DNA of 64,000 nt from Marasmius tenuissimus (Eukaryota; Basidiomycota; Agaricomycetes; Agaricales; Marasmiaceae), in assembly GCA_029532415.1 (NCBI GenBank), contig JAQOTA010000053.1, positions 4,588,001 to 4,652,000 on the forward strand. The letters are read 5' to 3'. Made by a program: the position numbers and the translations under genes. Shown here piece by piece: positions 45,012 to 56,438 of this stretch. The notes beneath the pieces are model-generated. The model did not search any database. It saw only the letters and a program-made list of their open reading frames with translations, and was not told the DNA's origin. The stretch's first letter is position 1, and every line of letters begins with the position of its first letter.

Positions 45012-47669
45012 CTAGTCAACACATTTGACCCTCAACAAACACCTCGCCCCTTTCTCCCCCTCAATCATAGGCGTCATAACCACACACGACTCTCTCCTGA
45101 TACGATCGCATTCCGGAGTGGGGGAGAACTCAAAGTGGGAAATGAGCTCGACGAGGAATGTTTGTAGTTCGAGGACACTAAATCGCTCGAAGTTGTGAGC
45201 AAGACGAGAAGATATATATCGTGGAGGCACTCACGCAAACCGCCAACCAATACAGGCACGGACGCCTGCGCCGAACGTCAGCCTAGAACATAAGTTGGTC
45301 AGTATTTCAAGTATTGGCAAAGGACGGGAAGGAAGATGGTTCACATGTTGGCGTACACCCCGACAGACGTCGTTGGCTTCGGGCCTGTGCCACCGGTGCC
45401 ATTGGATTCGAGCCATCGCTCAGGTCGGAAGAAGTGCGCATCCTGCCCGAAAACTGCCTCGTCTCTGGAAGAAAAAAGAACCCGTCTCTGGTCAGTATTC
45501 CCGAGCTCATATCAGCCGCAGCAGGTAGGGACGTACCGGTTAAGCGCCGCTACTGAGAGGAAGACTTTCTGACCCTTCTTGACTGGAATCTCGTCGACTT
45601 CTTTGAACTTCCCTCCAGCCGCCTTTGTTCGGACACCCTGGCTGAGTGGGATGACATCGTCTACCATGGCCGTTTTTGGAATTCGGGGGGCAGCGGGGTG
45701 GTAACGCATGGACTCCTACGGGCAGACGGTAGGGGCGCTGATCATGAGGATGTATGAAACCAAGAGAGAAGCCGTTCGAACCTTTACAACCACATTCAAA
45801 TATGGCATCGACTCGAGATCCTCTGCCTTGAACCCCAACTCCGCGCGTCCTTCACTGATGAGTTGACGTTTCTTATCGTTGGTCTCGTTGCGTAGTTTCT
45901 CTTGAATCTTGGGGTTCCGGGAGAGTTCGAGGAGAGTCCATGTAAGGGAGGTGGCTAAAGAGAAGCAAAAACGAAAAGAAAGCTCAGAGGATGGGAACCA
46001 AGATCTGCATCACGACTCGCACCAGTCGTTTCGTGACCCGCAATGAACATGACTCTGGCGGAACGAAAGATAATTGATACTTGCTCTTGCTACTTAGCAA
46101 TTGGGGTAAGGGAACTCACAGCATCTGTGCGTACAACTCGTCGTCGCTTAGCTTAGTCTTCTCGTCCCGGGAAGACATATTGGCCTTGACTAGATGGTAC
46201 ATGGAATAAGGTCAAATAATCCGCACACGAGCCGAAAGAAAGTTTGCCACTCACCTAAAAGCGACATGACGTCCTTCTTCCCCTTCCCGTGCTCACCGTC
46301 CAAAACCTCCCCAACCTTTTCGCTGACCAACTCTTTCGCAACTTCCGTTCCGACTTCTCTCGCCATCCGCGCACGCGCTAATCGGACTTCGCGGTTGTTT
46401 TTGGAAAGGTATTCGAGGAGTCTCAACATGAGAGGTGCCGGGATGTAAGAACTGAGAGCGCCGATGAGCAAAAAACGGTCAGTCGGCTGGGCGAACATGT
46501 CGGTGCTATTACACATCCATCGAAGATTCGAAGGTATTGGTGATTAGAATTCCACTCTCAGAAGGGCAGAGACAAGATATAATGATTGATACGTACAAGA
46601 GGTCCCGGTACGCCTCCGAGAGCCTGTTATTTTGGTTCTGCATAGCGCCAAAGTTGTAGTCGAATGCCGCTATAGAAGAATAAGGTAAGACGATTCATCT
46701 GAAAGTACATATCTGGATCATCAGAGACACACCATGTCCAATAGCGTCCAGGGTAGCACGAGAGGCCCATTGAGGAATGTTGAATACTTCGGACTGGTCC
46801 TCAGATGACATGGAGAGAAGGTCTTTCCACTTGTTGGTAAGCTAGTTGGCGCGGGTCCAGAAAGTTTGAGCACGGTGAGGACGTGGTTGACAACTGCACA
46901 GAGAAAAACTCACAGAAGAAGCGGCCGCGGCAAAGATAGGAACTAAGGCTTTTGCTTCGGAGGGTCCAAAGGCCGGGTTCATGATTCGTCTGTGCCTTTT
47001 GTGTTCTTCGCCTTCGCCCACAAGATCAAACAATTAGACGGGTTCTCAATAAGCAGGGAAAGGAAACAAACCATGCACATAGACAAGGCTAGGACCGACC
47101 TCAAAGAAGGAACGGACACGTTGCTCAGCAGAAGTCCCCCATCGGTAGCCTTGAAGAATGTGTTGGGCAGCTTTGGGATCGGATACGAGGAGAACGTCTT
47201 CCTGTTATTCGAAGTCGGACGTTAGACAGTGTAAATGTGTGCAAAGCATGATAGATTGATACTTACCCCGAATGCTGCTTTGAATCGTACGACCCTTCCA
47301 AACTCAGAGAACCATTTGAAGTCCATCTACGACTATGATCAATGACCACTTCGAGAGTACGACAGTGATTATATTTCAACTCACCTCCCCAGCTTGTGCG
47401 CGAACAAACTCCCCAAAATTGCCTGGCGTGCATTCCGACCGGGTCAGCAATAACAAACAGGGCGACGACTTGAATGCGGGTACAGTTAAAACCTCACCTA
47501 GAAGGAATCCGGGACTCTTCGGGCCAAGTATGTCGCCAACAGTCAAACTTCCGGACTTACGAGCGCGACGGTAGAGAAGTAAAGCGCTTGTGACTATGAC
47601 AGCGACAACGAGGGGAAGCTGTTGATCCGTAAGATCGTATTGCCAGGTGGAGCTGAGGCTGAAAGACAT
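45012..47669 (-). CDS. Cytochrome P450, array member A
   Basis: Begins MSFSLSSTWQYDL with membrane anchor LPLVVAVIVTSALLLY, then DILGPKSPGFLLG, NFGEFVRAQAGE, MDFKWFSEFGRVVRFKAAFG, EDVLLVSDPKAAQHILQGYR, EEHKRHRRIMNPAFGPSEAK (C-helix), ATLDAIGH, FDYNFGAM. The I-helix is VMFIAGHETT (about 46021-46052), the K-helix ESMRYHPAAP, the PERF region AHFFRPERWLE, and the heme loop TFGAGVRACIGWRFA (about 45236-45283). The end is VLELQTFLVELISHFEFSP ... LLRVKCVD. The CxGWRFAxxE signature groups it with fungal fatty-acid or aromatic-hydroxylating P450s, but substrate cannot be told. About 14 exons. Membrane-bound in the ER, needing a P450 reductase. Paralogous to members B, C and D and to the pseudogene at 30.6 kb, which it resembles most. 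Confidence 0.9.
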
Positions 47670-49194
47670 TTGAGATGTGTTCCGTGTGACGAGGGGTATG
47701 CAGAAAGCTCAGAGTCCAGAGCTGCTTGAGCTCTTATACCACAGTGGCACGAATACCATCCACAGTCTCAGCATAATCTCGAGAGAGTAGGCGTTGGCAA
47801 GCGCCATCGCTAATTCAGTCTGGTTCTGATTATCTGAAGTTGCTGACGATGATATCGCGCTTGGTGAGTTTTGTAGCCGTTGGATCCGCTTCATATTTTC
47901 GTTAAAGGTTTTTGACGAGAGAAAGTGAGTCAGAGCGTTGGAACCGAGGCCTTCCTCGATAGTGTCGGATTGATTCGTGATGGCTGTGGATGGCTACTGA
48001 CACTGGCAGCGGTGAAGCTGAAAACGTGGGAACGAGTGGGAACCGCCATTGTCGACGCGTGACCAAGATCCCGTGCTCTATGCGTGACATGTGACATCAG
48101 GCCCTTCCAAGTTCCAAAGACCACCATGTCCATTGTCCATTTGCCAACGTCGCGCCCGTTCCATCTTGGATCGCCATGAACTCTGCTGTCTCCCCATTCA
48201 ATTGCTTTCTTGGTGACTTCCTTGACTTATAGTACCGAATGTCGGTTGTAAACGCAGCTGTCGTCCTGTCCGCGAGTCCGCGACGACCGAAACTTCTTTC
48301 GACACGGGTTGATCAGCCTGCTGATCTGCAAAACTGGTTTATAACCTCGTTCAGTCATGACGATGCGAAGAAGCACTCTCTGTCACGGCCTCGAACCGAC
48401 CACGAGATCCCCCCCCTCCGGCGGCACATTATAGAAACCTCGGAAACTCTTGCATGAAAACTTACATGATTTGTATACTAATGATCCAGTACCTAGAGAT
48501 ACTGCCGAAGCCACAACCACTTGACGATTTGGCTGCCCGGATTTAGGATGAGGGAACACCGCTTCTCCGCTTAGATTACTCGACCACATGTTGGAGGAAC
48601 GTTGTCGGCCACGAATCTGGGTAACGGTGCGTCTCCAGAACTTCTACTATTCCTCGGTAGACGCTGCCAATCAATCTGCTGACAGTGACTCGCCAGCGCT
48701 TGCCAGGCTTTTTGGCTTTTAAAATCACCGCTGAGCCCGATTATGAGAGCTGGTCGGGAAGAAGACAAGGAAAGGCTTTCTCCGTTCGGGCTTCCCTATT
48801 TCAAAGTTCATGTGAGGTCCTTTCTCGGAGTTTCTAAGAGATATTAATAGGTCTTCGTCACTTCGAAGGTCAGGATAGATCAACGTTCAACCATCGTGAA
48901 CATCTCCACGGGTATCGTTCAATTGAGCCATATGCACTCCCCGGGCCTGGGCCGCGACCAAACGGACCGTGACTCTCATTGTCCCTACATTCCCGCTGTT
49001 CTTGCTTTTTGGGATGGGTGGCTTGCCCTGGCCGAGCTCGAGGGGTACTTCTACTTGCTTCTTGATTCACCGCACCGAAGAAGCGGCAATTACTCGGGCT
49101 TCACCCAACCTCAATTCTTTCGCTTCCATCATACCTACAGCCTAAGTAATGGATCTTATTTAAGCCACCCCGACGGAATTGTGCACGCAGGACT
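47670..49194. other. Intergenic between P450 A and the GH127-like gene
   Basis: Divergent promoters: TATA-like stretches at about 47735 (P450, minus strand) and about 49158 (GH127, plus strand). No gene supported in the 1.5 kb. Confidence 0.45.
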
Positions 49195-52100
49195 ATGTTC
49201 TCTCGTCTCTCTATTTCATCGTTGCTTCTCGGAATCGCCGGTCTCGCTTCTGCGCAGACTGGACGTGAGTCATGTTCTCTGTATTCATCTTCGTTCCAGG
49301 CTCGCTAATAGGGTCGTGGTATCTAGTCGCTCCGAAGAAGTACTTGTCGCTGCCCCTCGGCCAGATCCTTCCCTCAGGATGGCTACGCGACCAGGTATGT
49401 ACAAGCCTCTGCACGCTTTTGACGACCAGCGGAATGCGCACCAACTTGTTTTAGATTGTGCTCCAAAACAATGGGCTGGCCGGGCATGAACATGAGTTTT
49501 ACAATTAGTATGTATCCCTATGTCCCTTCAGGTGATTTCTCTAACTTTTTGCGCAGTGTGGCTCAAACAGACTGGACTGGTGGCAACAGCGCTTACTCGA
49601 GTCTGGAAGAAGGTATGTAGTCTGGCAGGTTTTCCTCAATTGTCACTGACTGTCCAATGACAGCCGGGAGTTATTGGTTTGTGCGTCTGCGTGCCCGTTG
49701 TACCAAACCCTCTCCACTCATTCGTCTCAGAACGCAATGATACCGAGCGGTATCCTTGTCAACAACCAGGTTTTGAACCAGAAAACCCAAGCGTTCCTCG
49801 ATTACGTTCTTTCTCATCAAGATTCCACCGGGTGGCTCGGCCCAGAAGTCGGAACCAACAAACCGAGATACCTCTGGGGAAGGTATGCAACGCTCGCGAA
49901 ACTTAGTATCTGCAGTAGCGCTGAGAAACACGACCAGATATCCGTTCTTCTTGGGAGCCATCCAACTTGTCGAAGTCAATCCAACATTGACAGACCGAGT
50001 TGTCACCGCAATGCACAAGTTTGTTCAGCTAGCCAACACAATGTTGCAGAATAATCAAGGACTAGGAGACGGTGGTTGGGCACAGACCAGATGGGAGGAC
50101 TTCGTCATCGCGTTGCAATGGTAAGCCTGGGTAGGCCGTAGAATGGCTGAACGTGTCAGGCTAATTTGACGTTGTAGGCTTTACGATTTCCACCCCAATG
50201 GCAATCAAGATCTTCTGCTCGACACTATGAAGAGGTTGAAATCGTCGGGCGTACCTTGGGAGCAAGTCTTCGATCCTAACGTGAGTATTTCCGTATGTGA
50301 ATAAAGCCTGTTGCGTGACGGCTTTCTCCATCTCTAGCTATTCCCCAAGACCGCCAGTAAGCGCCTTCGATATGGTGCGCATAGTCATAGTCCTCAATGT
50401 TTTTCTCGTCGTCGCTAGCGGAGGGTATACGTAACCCGACAGGTTTTGGCTTGAGCGTAAGTGATGCCATGCCACGTCGCTGAGTCCTCCAGGCGTTCTG
50501 ATCTGCGACTAGTGGCATGGTGTCAATCTGGCTGAAGGGCTGAAGGGTTTACCTGCTTCCTACCGATGGACGCGTAACCAAACCGGTAGGGCAAATCTCC
50601 TCAGCTGTTTTACACTTGGCGCCTCAATATCCCACCAGATCTGGATGTCATCAGCAAAGGGTGGGACATGCTATTCCAATATCACGGGCGACCCTCCGGT
50701 ATCTACGCTGCGGATGAATACCTGGCCGGTTTGGAGGCCATTCGAGGGTATGTTGTCGGTGTATCGCAACTCCTATGCTTTTCTGTGCTAATCCATTCAA
50801 TGCAGAACCGAACTTTGCCTTGTCGTGGTGCGTGTCCATTCTTTCTCGGTCGAAGGAATACAACTAATGTTATGCTCTTAGGAAACGATGTTCTCGTACG
50901 TCCCTAAGCGTGACCTTCGTATCGCTATGAGGTTTTCTAACATGTGAATGCAGCGGGTCGTATCTCTATCAAGTCATCGGAGACCCCAAGTATGCTGACC
51001 GGGTGAGGAGATCGAAATCTACTCTTGGCTTTTAGGTTGATCTGACCAACATGGAAGGTCGAAAGGATCACCTACAACGCTCTTCCTGCCACTATTACTG
51101 GCGGTTTGCCTCGTTTCCTCCCCACAAAAGATGTTGAAAGGACTAATTTGGCTCAAAGACATGTGGTCCAGGCAATATCTGCAACAGCAGAACCAGATTG
51201 CGTCCCAAAACATGAATCCGTGAGCGGTCGTCCCGTGATTCTACCACTTCAGACCGGTTCTAAATTGTCTTCCCTACCAGGAATCCGTTCCCGAATGACG
51301 GGTAAGTCTGCGGAGAGCAGCATGTTACCAATCTAAACGCACCGCACAGGGCGTACTCGAATGTTTTCGGATTAGAACCTAACTATCCGTGAGTATTGGG
51401 ATAACAGGCCACACACTGTGCTCGCTCAGTGAATGGATAGGTGCTGTACCGTCAACTTCCCTCAAGGATGGCCCAAGTTCATTACGAATGCCTTTGTCAC
51501 CACACCGGATAGCAGCAGTCTTGTCCAGGTATACTTGGGACCGTTCTCTACGACCACAACTCTCGCCGGGAGTAGGTTGCTTATGATACAATCAACGCCC
51601 CTGAGTGTCTAACTCTTCCACAGGCAACAAGGTTACCGTTCAAGTGGACACAATCTATCCGTTCAGCGATGATTTGACGGTGACTGTCACTGCTGCCAAA
51701 GCCTACACGCACTATGTCCGCATTCCGGCTTGGGTCGTCGGAGGAACAATTGCGATTAATGGGGCCGCCGCGCAAGCTGTCAAACCATCCAACGGGCTGC
51801 AGGCCGTTCCAGTCGCGGCGGGAACAACAAAGTTTGTTCTCCACTTGCCTGCTCAAATAACAACCGGTAAGAAGTGTGTTCTCGACTGCATTGTGTACCG
51901 ATTCTAACACTATGATAGAGTCTCGTCCTCATGGGTCTATCGCCGTTCACCGTGGCCCATTGAACTACGCTTTCGATAGTAAGTGATTCCTGCGATGAAA
52001 ATAAAGTGTGCTCACCATACCCCCCAGTTCCGAGAACGCAGACGGTCCTCAAATCTAACCCCCAACAACCCCTCGCGAAAGATTTGCAGTTCAAAGCCGC

Positions 52101-52443
52101 AGGCTCGTGGCAGTACGCCATTGACCCAAGCTCCTTGAAATTTGTAAACACCCCTCCATCCAACGGCGCACTTCCATCGCCGGTCTTCGACTCTGGTAAA
52201 CCGCCTCTGTCAATCACGGCCACAGCTTGCTTGATCAACTGGCCAACTGCCGGAGATACATTCGCTGCCTCGCCACCTACGAACCCGGCCTGTACCGGAG
52301 CGAAGACAACGATCACTTTGAGGCCATACGGGGTAAGCAGTAACCCCGCTTTTTCAATAAAAACAGCTTTAACCAACCTTTTTGGTTTCATTCACTAGTC
52401 AACGAAGCTGAGAATCTCAGAATTCCCAGTTATGAGGGCTTGA
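49195..52443 (+). CDS. Secreted GH127/DUF1680 beta-L-arabinofuranosidase-like protein
   Basis: Signal peptide MFSRLSISSLLLGIAGLASA. The (alpha/alpha)6-barrel domain starts KYLSLPLGQILPSGWLRDQI and QNNGLAGHEHEFYNYV, then WTGGNSAYSSLEEAGSYWF, GPEVGTNKPRYLWGRYPFF, GDGGWAQTRWEDFVIALQWL, WHGVNLAEGLKGLPASYRW, IYAADEYLAGLEAIRGTELC and YNALPATITGG. EPNYPCCTVNFPQGWPKF carries the Cys-Cys pair that in GH127 binds zinc and acts as nucleophile. A beta-sandwich tail (DTIYPFSDDLTVTVTAAKAY, HRGPLNYAFD) ends EFPVMRA at 52441-52443. More than 15 exons, each joined in frame where checked. Expected to remove beta-L-arabinofuranose from plant glycans or arabinosylated proteins outside the cell. It is the only plus-strand gene inside the P450 array. 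Confidence 0.87.
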
Positions 52444-52613
52444 TTTTAGGTTTCGCGCAACGTTAGGTTCGAAATTATCGGATTCTCTTGGCTTTCATTG
52501 CTTTTTGATGGTAGCGCCTACGAGCAATACAGTACAAACGATAAATCTTACTTGTAGCAAGCCTTGATTCAACGGAACAATCATATCTCTGACCTCGAAT
52601 ATCCCGAGTCTGG
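52444..52613. other. Short convergent spacer
   Basis: Only 170 nt separate the GH127-like stop from the stop of P450 B, so the two transcripts probably overlap at their 3' ends. Confidence 0.5.
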
Positions 52614-55185
52614 TCACTCCGTGTCCCGAGCAATCCGAACCCTCAACGGACACTGTCCGCCCTTCTCCACTTCTCCCTCGATAGTTGGCACCATGACACC
52701 ACGCGTCTCCCGCCTGATCTTGTCACATTTGGGAGTCGTCGAGAACTCGAAATTGCTGATCAACTCGACGAGGAAGGTTTGCAGTTCGAGGACACTATGA
52801 GAGGGGCGAACGTACTATGTTATTCGGCGGGATTTCAAGGGGTCGGAACGGTACTCACGCGAATCGCCAACCAATACACGAACGTACACCTCCGGAGAAC
52901 GTCAGGCTGCAAGTTTGTCAGAAGGGAGACGGCTGTGAACGGTTTCTCTCTCACAGGTTTGCATAAACACCGATCGATGTACCGCCTTTTTTCGAGTCAT
53001 CGTTCTCGAGCCATCGCTCCGGTCGGAAAACGTGCGCATCTTCCCCATACACCTCTTTGTTCCTGTGGACTTCGTCAGAAGGCGGCAGAAAACCAGACCC
53101 TACAAACCAGACGGACCTGTTATAACCCCCGATAGAAAGCATGACCTTCTGCCCCTTAGGCACAGGAATTTCGCTGATCTCCTTCCCACTCGCGGTCTTG
53201 ATACTCTCGCTCAGGGGGAGACAGTCATCCACAAACGCCATCCTATGCATACGGATGACAGCAGGGTGGTATCGCATCGCTTCCTGTGTGCGAGGAGGGT
53301 TTCCAGATTGTCAGAACGAGCTCAGACAGAGCGAAGGATGGTGGAATCACCTTCAGGACAGCGTTCATATAAGGCAGAGAGTCGTAATCGTCCGCCGTAA
53401 ACCCAGATTGCGAGCGTCCTTCAGAGACAAGTTGAGATTCCTTTTCGCGAATTTCCTTTCGAAGCTTGTCTTGGATTTCGGGATGGCGGGACAGCTCGAG
53501 AAGAATCCAGCTGATAGAGTTGGCTATGCAACGGATATCGGATGACATTCACAAATTGTAATAGACAACCAAGATCGCAGGAACTTACCGGTCGTCTCAT
53601 GGCCCGCAATGAAGATAATCCTATGGATTATACGTCAATGTTCTGACTCAAGCCAGAGAAGAAATCACAGACTCACAGCATCTGAGCATACAGCTCCTCG
53701 TCACTCATCCTCGTCCTCTCATTTTGAGAGGCCATGTTGGCTTTGACTGAGTAACGGAGAGCATTAACACCGCTGTTGTGTATCGGATAGACACTCAAAA
53801 GACTCACCCAAAAGTGACATGACATCTCTAGCCCCCTTTCCTTCTCTATCCAAAATCTCCTTCGATTTTTCTTGAACCAACTCCCTCGCAACCTCCCTCG
53901 CGACTTCCCTTGCCTGTCGCCCACGAGCGAGTCGAGGATTAGATCTCGATAGGTATTCAAATAATCTCGCCATGAATTTGATAGGAAGGAGGGAGGCTAC
54001 AGCGTTTATAATCATAGACCTGTCAGAGGGGGCGGCAAACACGTCTGCACTATGGTTGTTGGTCGATGAGGGCTGTGATTTCAGCTACAAATGAGACGGA
54101 ACGGCTTACAAGAGATTGTGATACGCCTTAGAAAGTCGATTGTCCTGGTTCTCCATAGCACCAAAGTTGTAGTCGAAGCCAGCTTGACGTGATGTAAGCT
54201 CTTTGACTTGAACAGGTATATTAGCAGTGCTCACCCTGTCCAATCGCATCCAACGTAGCGCGAGACGTCCATTTGGGTATGTTGAAGACGTCTGACTGAT
54301 CGTTGGAGACCAGCAGCATATCTTTCCACTTATTCGAAAGCTAGAGATAGGTAGAGATCCAACAAAGGCTTGTTTCGAATCTAAAAACGTGCTACAGGGA
54401 AGATGGACTGACCGAAGACGCAGCAGCAAAGAAAATGGGGACCAAGGCTTTCGCTTCCGAAGCACCGAACGCGGGGTTCATGATCCTTCGATGTCTCTTG
54501 TGATCCTCACCTGATGGAAACGGAGAGACATTGAGCCACCGCTCTCTTAGAAGATGATTGGCTACGAACCTTGTACAACAGTAATCCCAGGACCTTCAAC
54601 GCACGAGAGTAATTTTCGTCAGCAAAAGCCAGCAGCAGAATGAATTGAAGGATAAAGAAACTCACCAGTGATGAACAGACCACGAGCTCGTTGCTCGGTA
54701 GAAGCTCCCCATCGATATCCCTGCAAGATATGGTGGATGGCCTTAGGGTCCGAGATGAGCAAACGGTCTTCCTGATGTTTGAGTTAGATTACAGCGACGA
54801 CATCATTGGGACTCTATAAGTACCCCAAATGGCGCTCTGAACCGGACGACGTTTCCGAATCGTGAAGACCATTGAAAGTCGACCTAGTCGCTCGGATCAG
54901 CTCTGAAGGTCCTGTGCGCTAGAATCCAGACATATAGAGCATACTCACCTCCGCTGCTTGAGTTCGAAGCACCTCCCCAAGGTTGCCTGTTCGTCGTCGT
55001 TGTCAGTCACCAAGCCACCAACACCGAGTCATATTCCGAAGCTCACCTATCCAGAACGAAGGGCTCCTCGGACCTGCAATATCAGCAACCGAGACATTTC
55101 TGGATTTGCGGACGCGGTAAAGAACCACGCCGGCCATCATGGCTAGGAGTATAGAAAGTTGGACTTGGAGGGGAGACACGGCCAT
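52614..55185 (-). CDS. Cytochrome P450, array member B
   Basis: Starts MAVSPLQVQLSILLAMMAGV (membrane anchor), then NVSVADIAGPRSPSFWIG, EEHKRHRRIMNPAFGASEAK-type C-helix, FDYNFGAMENQDNRLS, FAAPSDRSMIINAVASLLPI. I-helix IIFIAGHETT, K-helix ESMRYHPAVIR, PERF EVYGEDAHVFRPERWLENDD. The heme loop is TFSGGVRSCIGWRFA, then VLELQTFLVELISNFEFS, ending CPLRVRIARDTE (stop 52614-52616). Same exon plan as members A, C and D and nearest to C. ER membrane monooxygenase; substrate unknown. A TATATAAG box stands at about 55229-55236 on the minus strand. In-frame upstream ATGs exist, but the chosen start gives the usual short leader before the anchor. Confidence 0.88.
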
Positions 55186-55762
55186 GGTTTCGAGCTGAAT
55201 GTCTAGGTTGAAGTTGTGGAAAGCCTTTCTTTGGCTTATATAGAAAACAGGCAAGGATAAGATGATAGGGTGCCAAGGGGTCTTGGGGAGACGTCTACAG
55301 CCGGCGCTGTTTTACAGTATAATTGTATTTGGCCCGAATAGCCGTGATCACCCAGAAAACCTGACACAATGTAGCCGCACTTAGATCTGTCGTTCTAGTT
55401 TTTGGACGTAGCGGGTTCTAAAAAAAGCGAGTACTCACAGCGGGAACCATTAGCTGCTTCTATCAATGGACTAGCAGGATGTAGTACGTAGACCACCGGC
55501 AGAGTGCGCTGCTGATGAGAAGATATTGATAGCGAGCTAGTCTCCTGTAAGCAGACGTCCCAAATAGATGGCCTGATTCTCTATATCCATATCTTCGTGT
55601 CCCATTGAGTCGAGAGAAGATGGTAGTGGTAAAACGTGAATGTGTGAATTTTGAAAGTTCCAAGCTCGAGTGTTGTGCCCGGCCCGCCCCCAGCTTCGGT
55701 CCGGTCAGATACCAAACTCCAGCCACTAAATGTTACTTTAAAGTTACAGTACCTACAGTCAT

Positions 55763-56257
55763 TAATAGTAGCGGTCAACGTGAACGATTCACCTGTCGAT
55801 TCAAGTGCCGATTCAGTGTCGATTCGTCAAGGGTGAATCGACGGGATTCGTTGACCGCCCCATTTGAAGGGTCGATTCAGAACTCGATTCATGTTCTCGA
55901 TTCGTCATAGATTTTGCTGCTATAAACAAACTTACAGCCTTATTACCGGTTTATATGACAACAACATTCTGATTCACTGATGAGTCGCAGCTGGTCCTAG
56001 AAGAGGCTACTCAGAAAATAGTACCTGCTATATATACTCAAAGCCTCAGCAAAGGTCTTCAAGTGGTAAGGTGATTGGCCACATTTGGGGAGAACAGGAA
56101 AGCACTTACAAGCAATTCTCAACTTAGCGAGAATAAGAAACGATATCAATAATTCACTATAATTCACCCCGAATCACTGATTCACCATGCTCTGATTCAC
56201 CATCTGAATATAAAAGTGAATCGACAGGTGAATCGTTCACGTTGACTGCTACTATTA
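55763..56257. mobile_element. MITE-like element with 41-bp terminal inverted repeats
   Basis: Left end 55763-55803 and right end 56217-56257 are inverted copies of each other with one mismatch in 41 positions (TAATAGTAGC at the outer edge, CACCTGTCGATTCA at the inner edge). The interior, about 410 bp, has no coding frame but holds many GATTCA/TGAATC motifs in both directions. A 3-bp ATT occurs next to both ends and may be the target duplication. A non-autonomous DNA transposon, or the remnant of one, lying between P450 genes B and C. Confidence 0.8.
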
Positions 56258-56438
56258 TTTTGAATCGATGAAGTCTGGATGAATTCGAGGATCTCGATCT
56301 TCTGAGGCTTGATTTTGTGTTTGAAGGGACATTTGATTCATAGCTAGCAGCTGAATCCTGCTGGTTTCTACGGTGACGCCTAGAGCAACATACTAGCGGC
56401 CTAAGTTGGTAACATGATTTTACGTTTGACTGAGCCCT

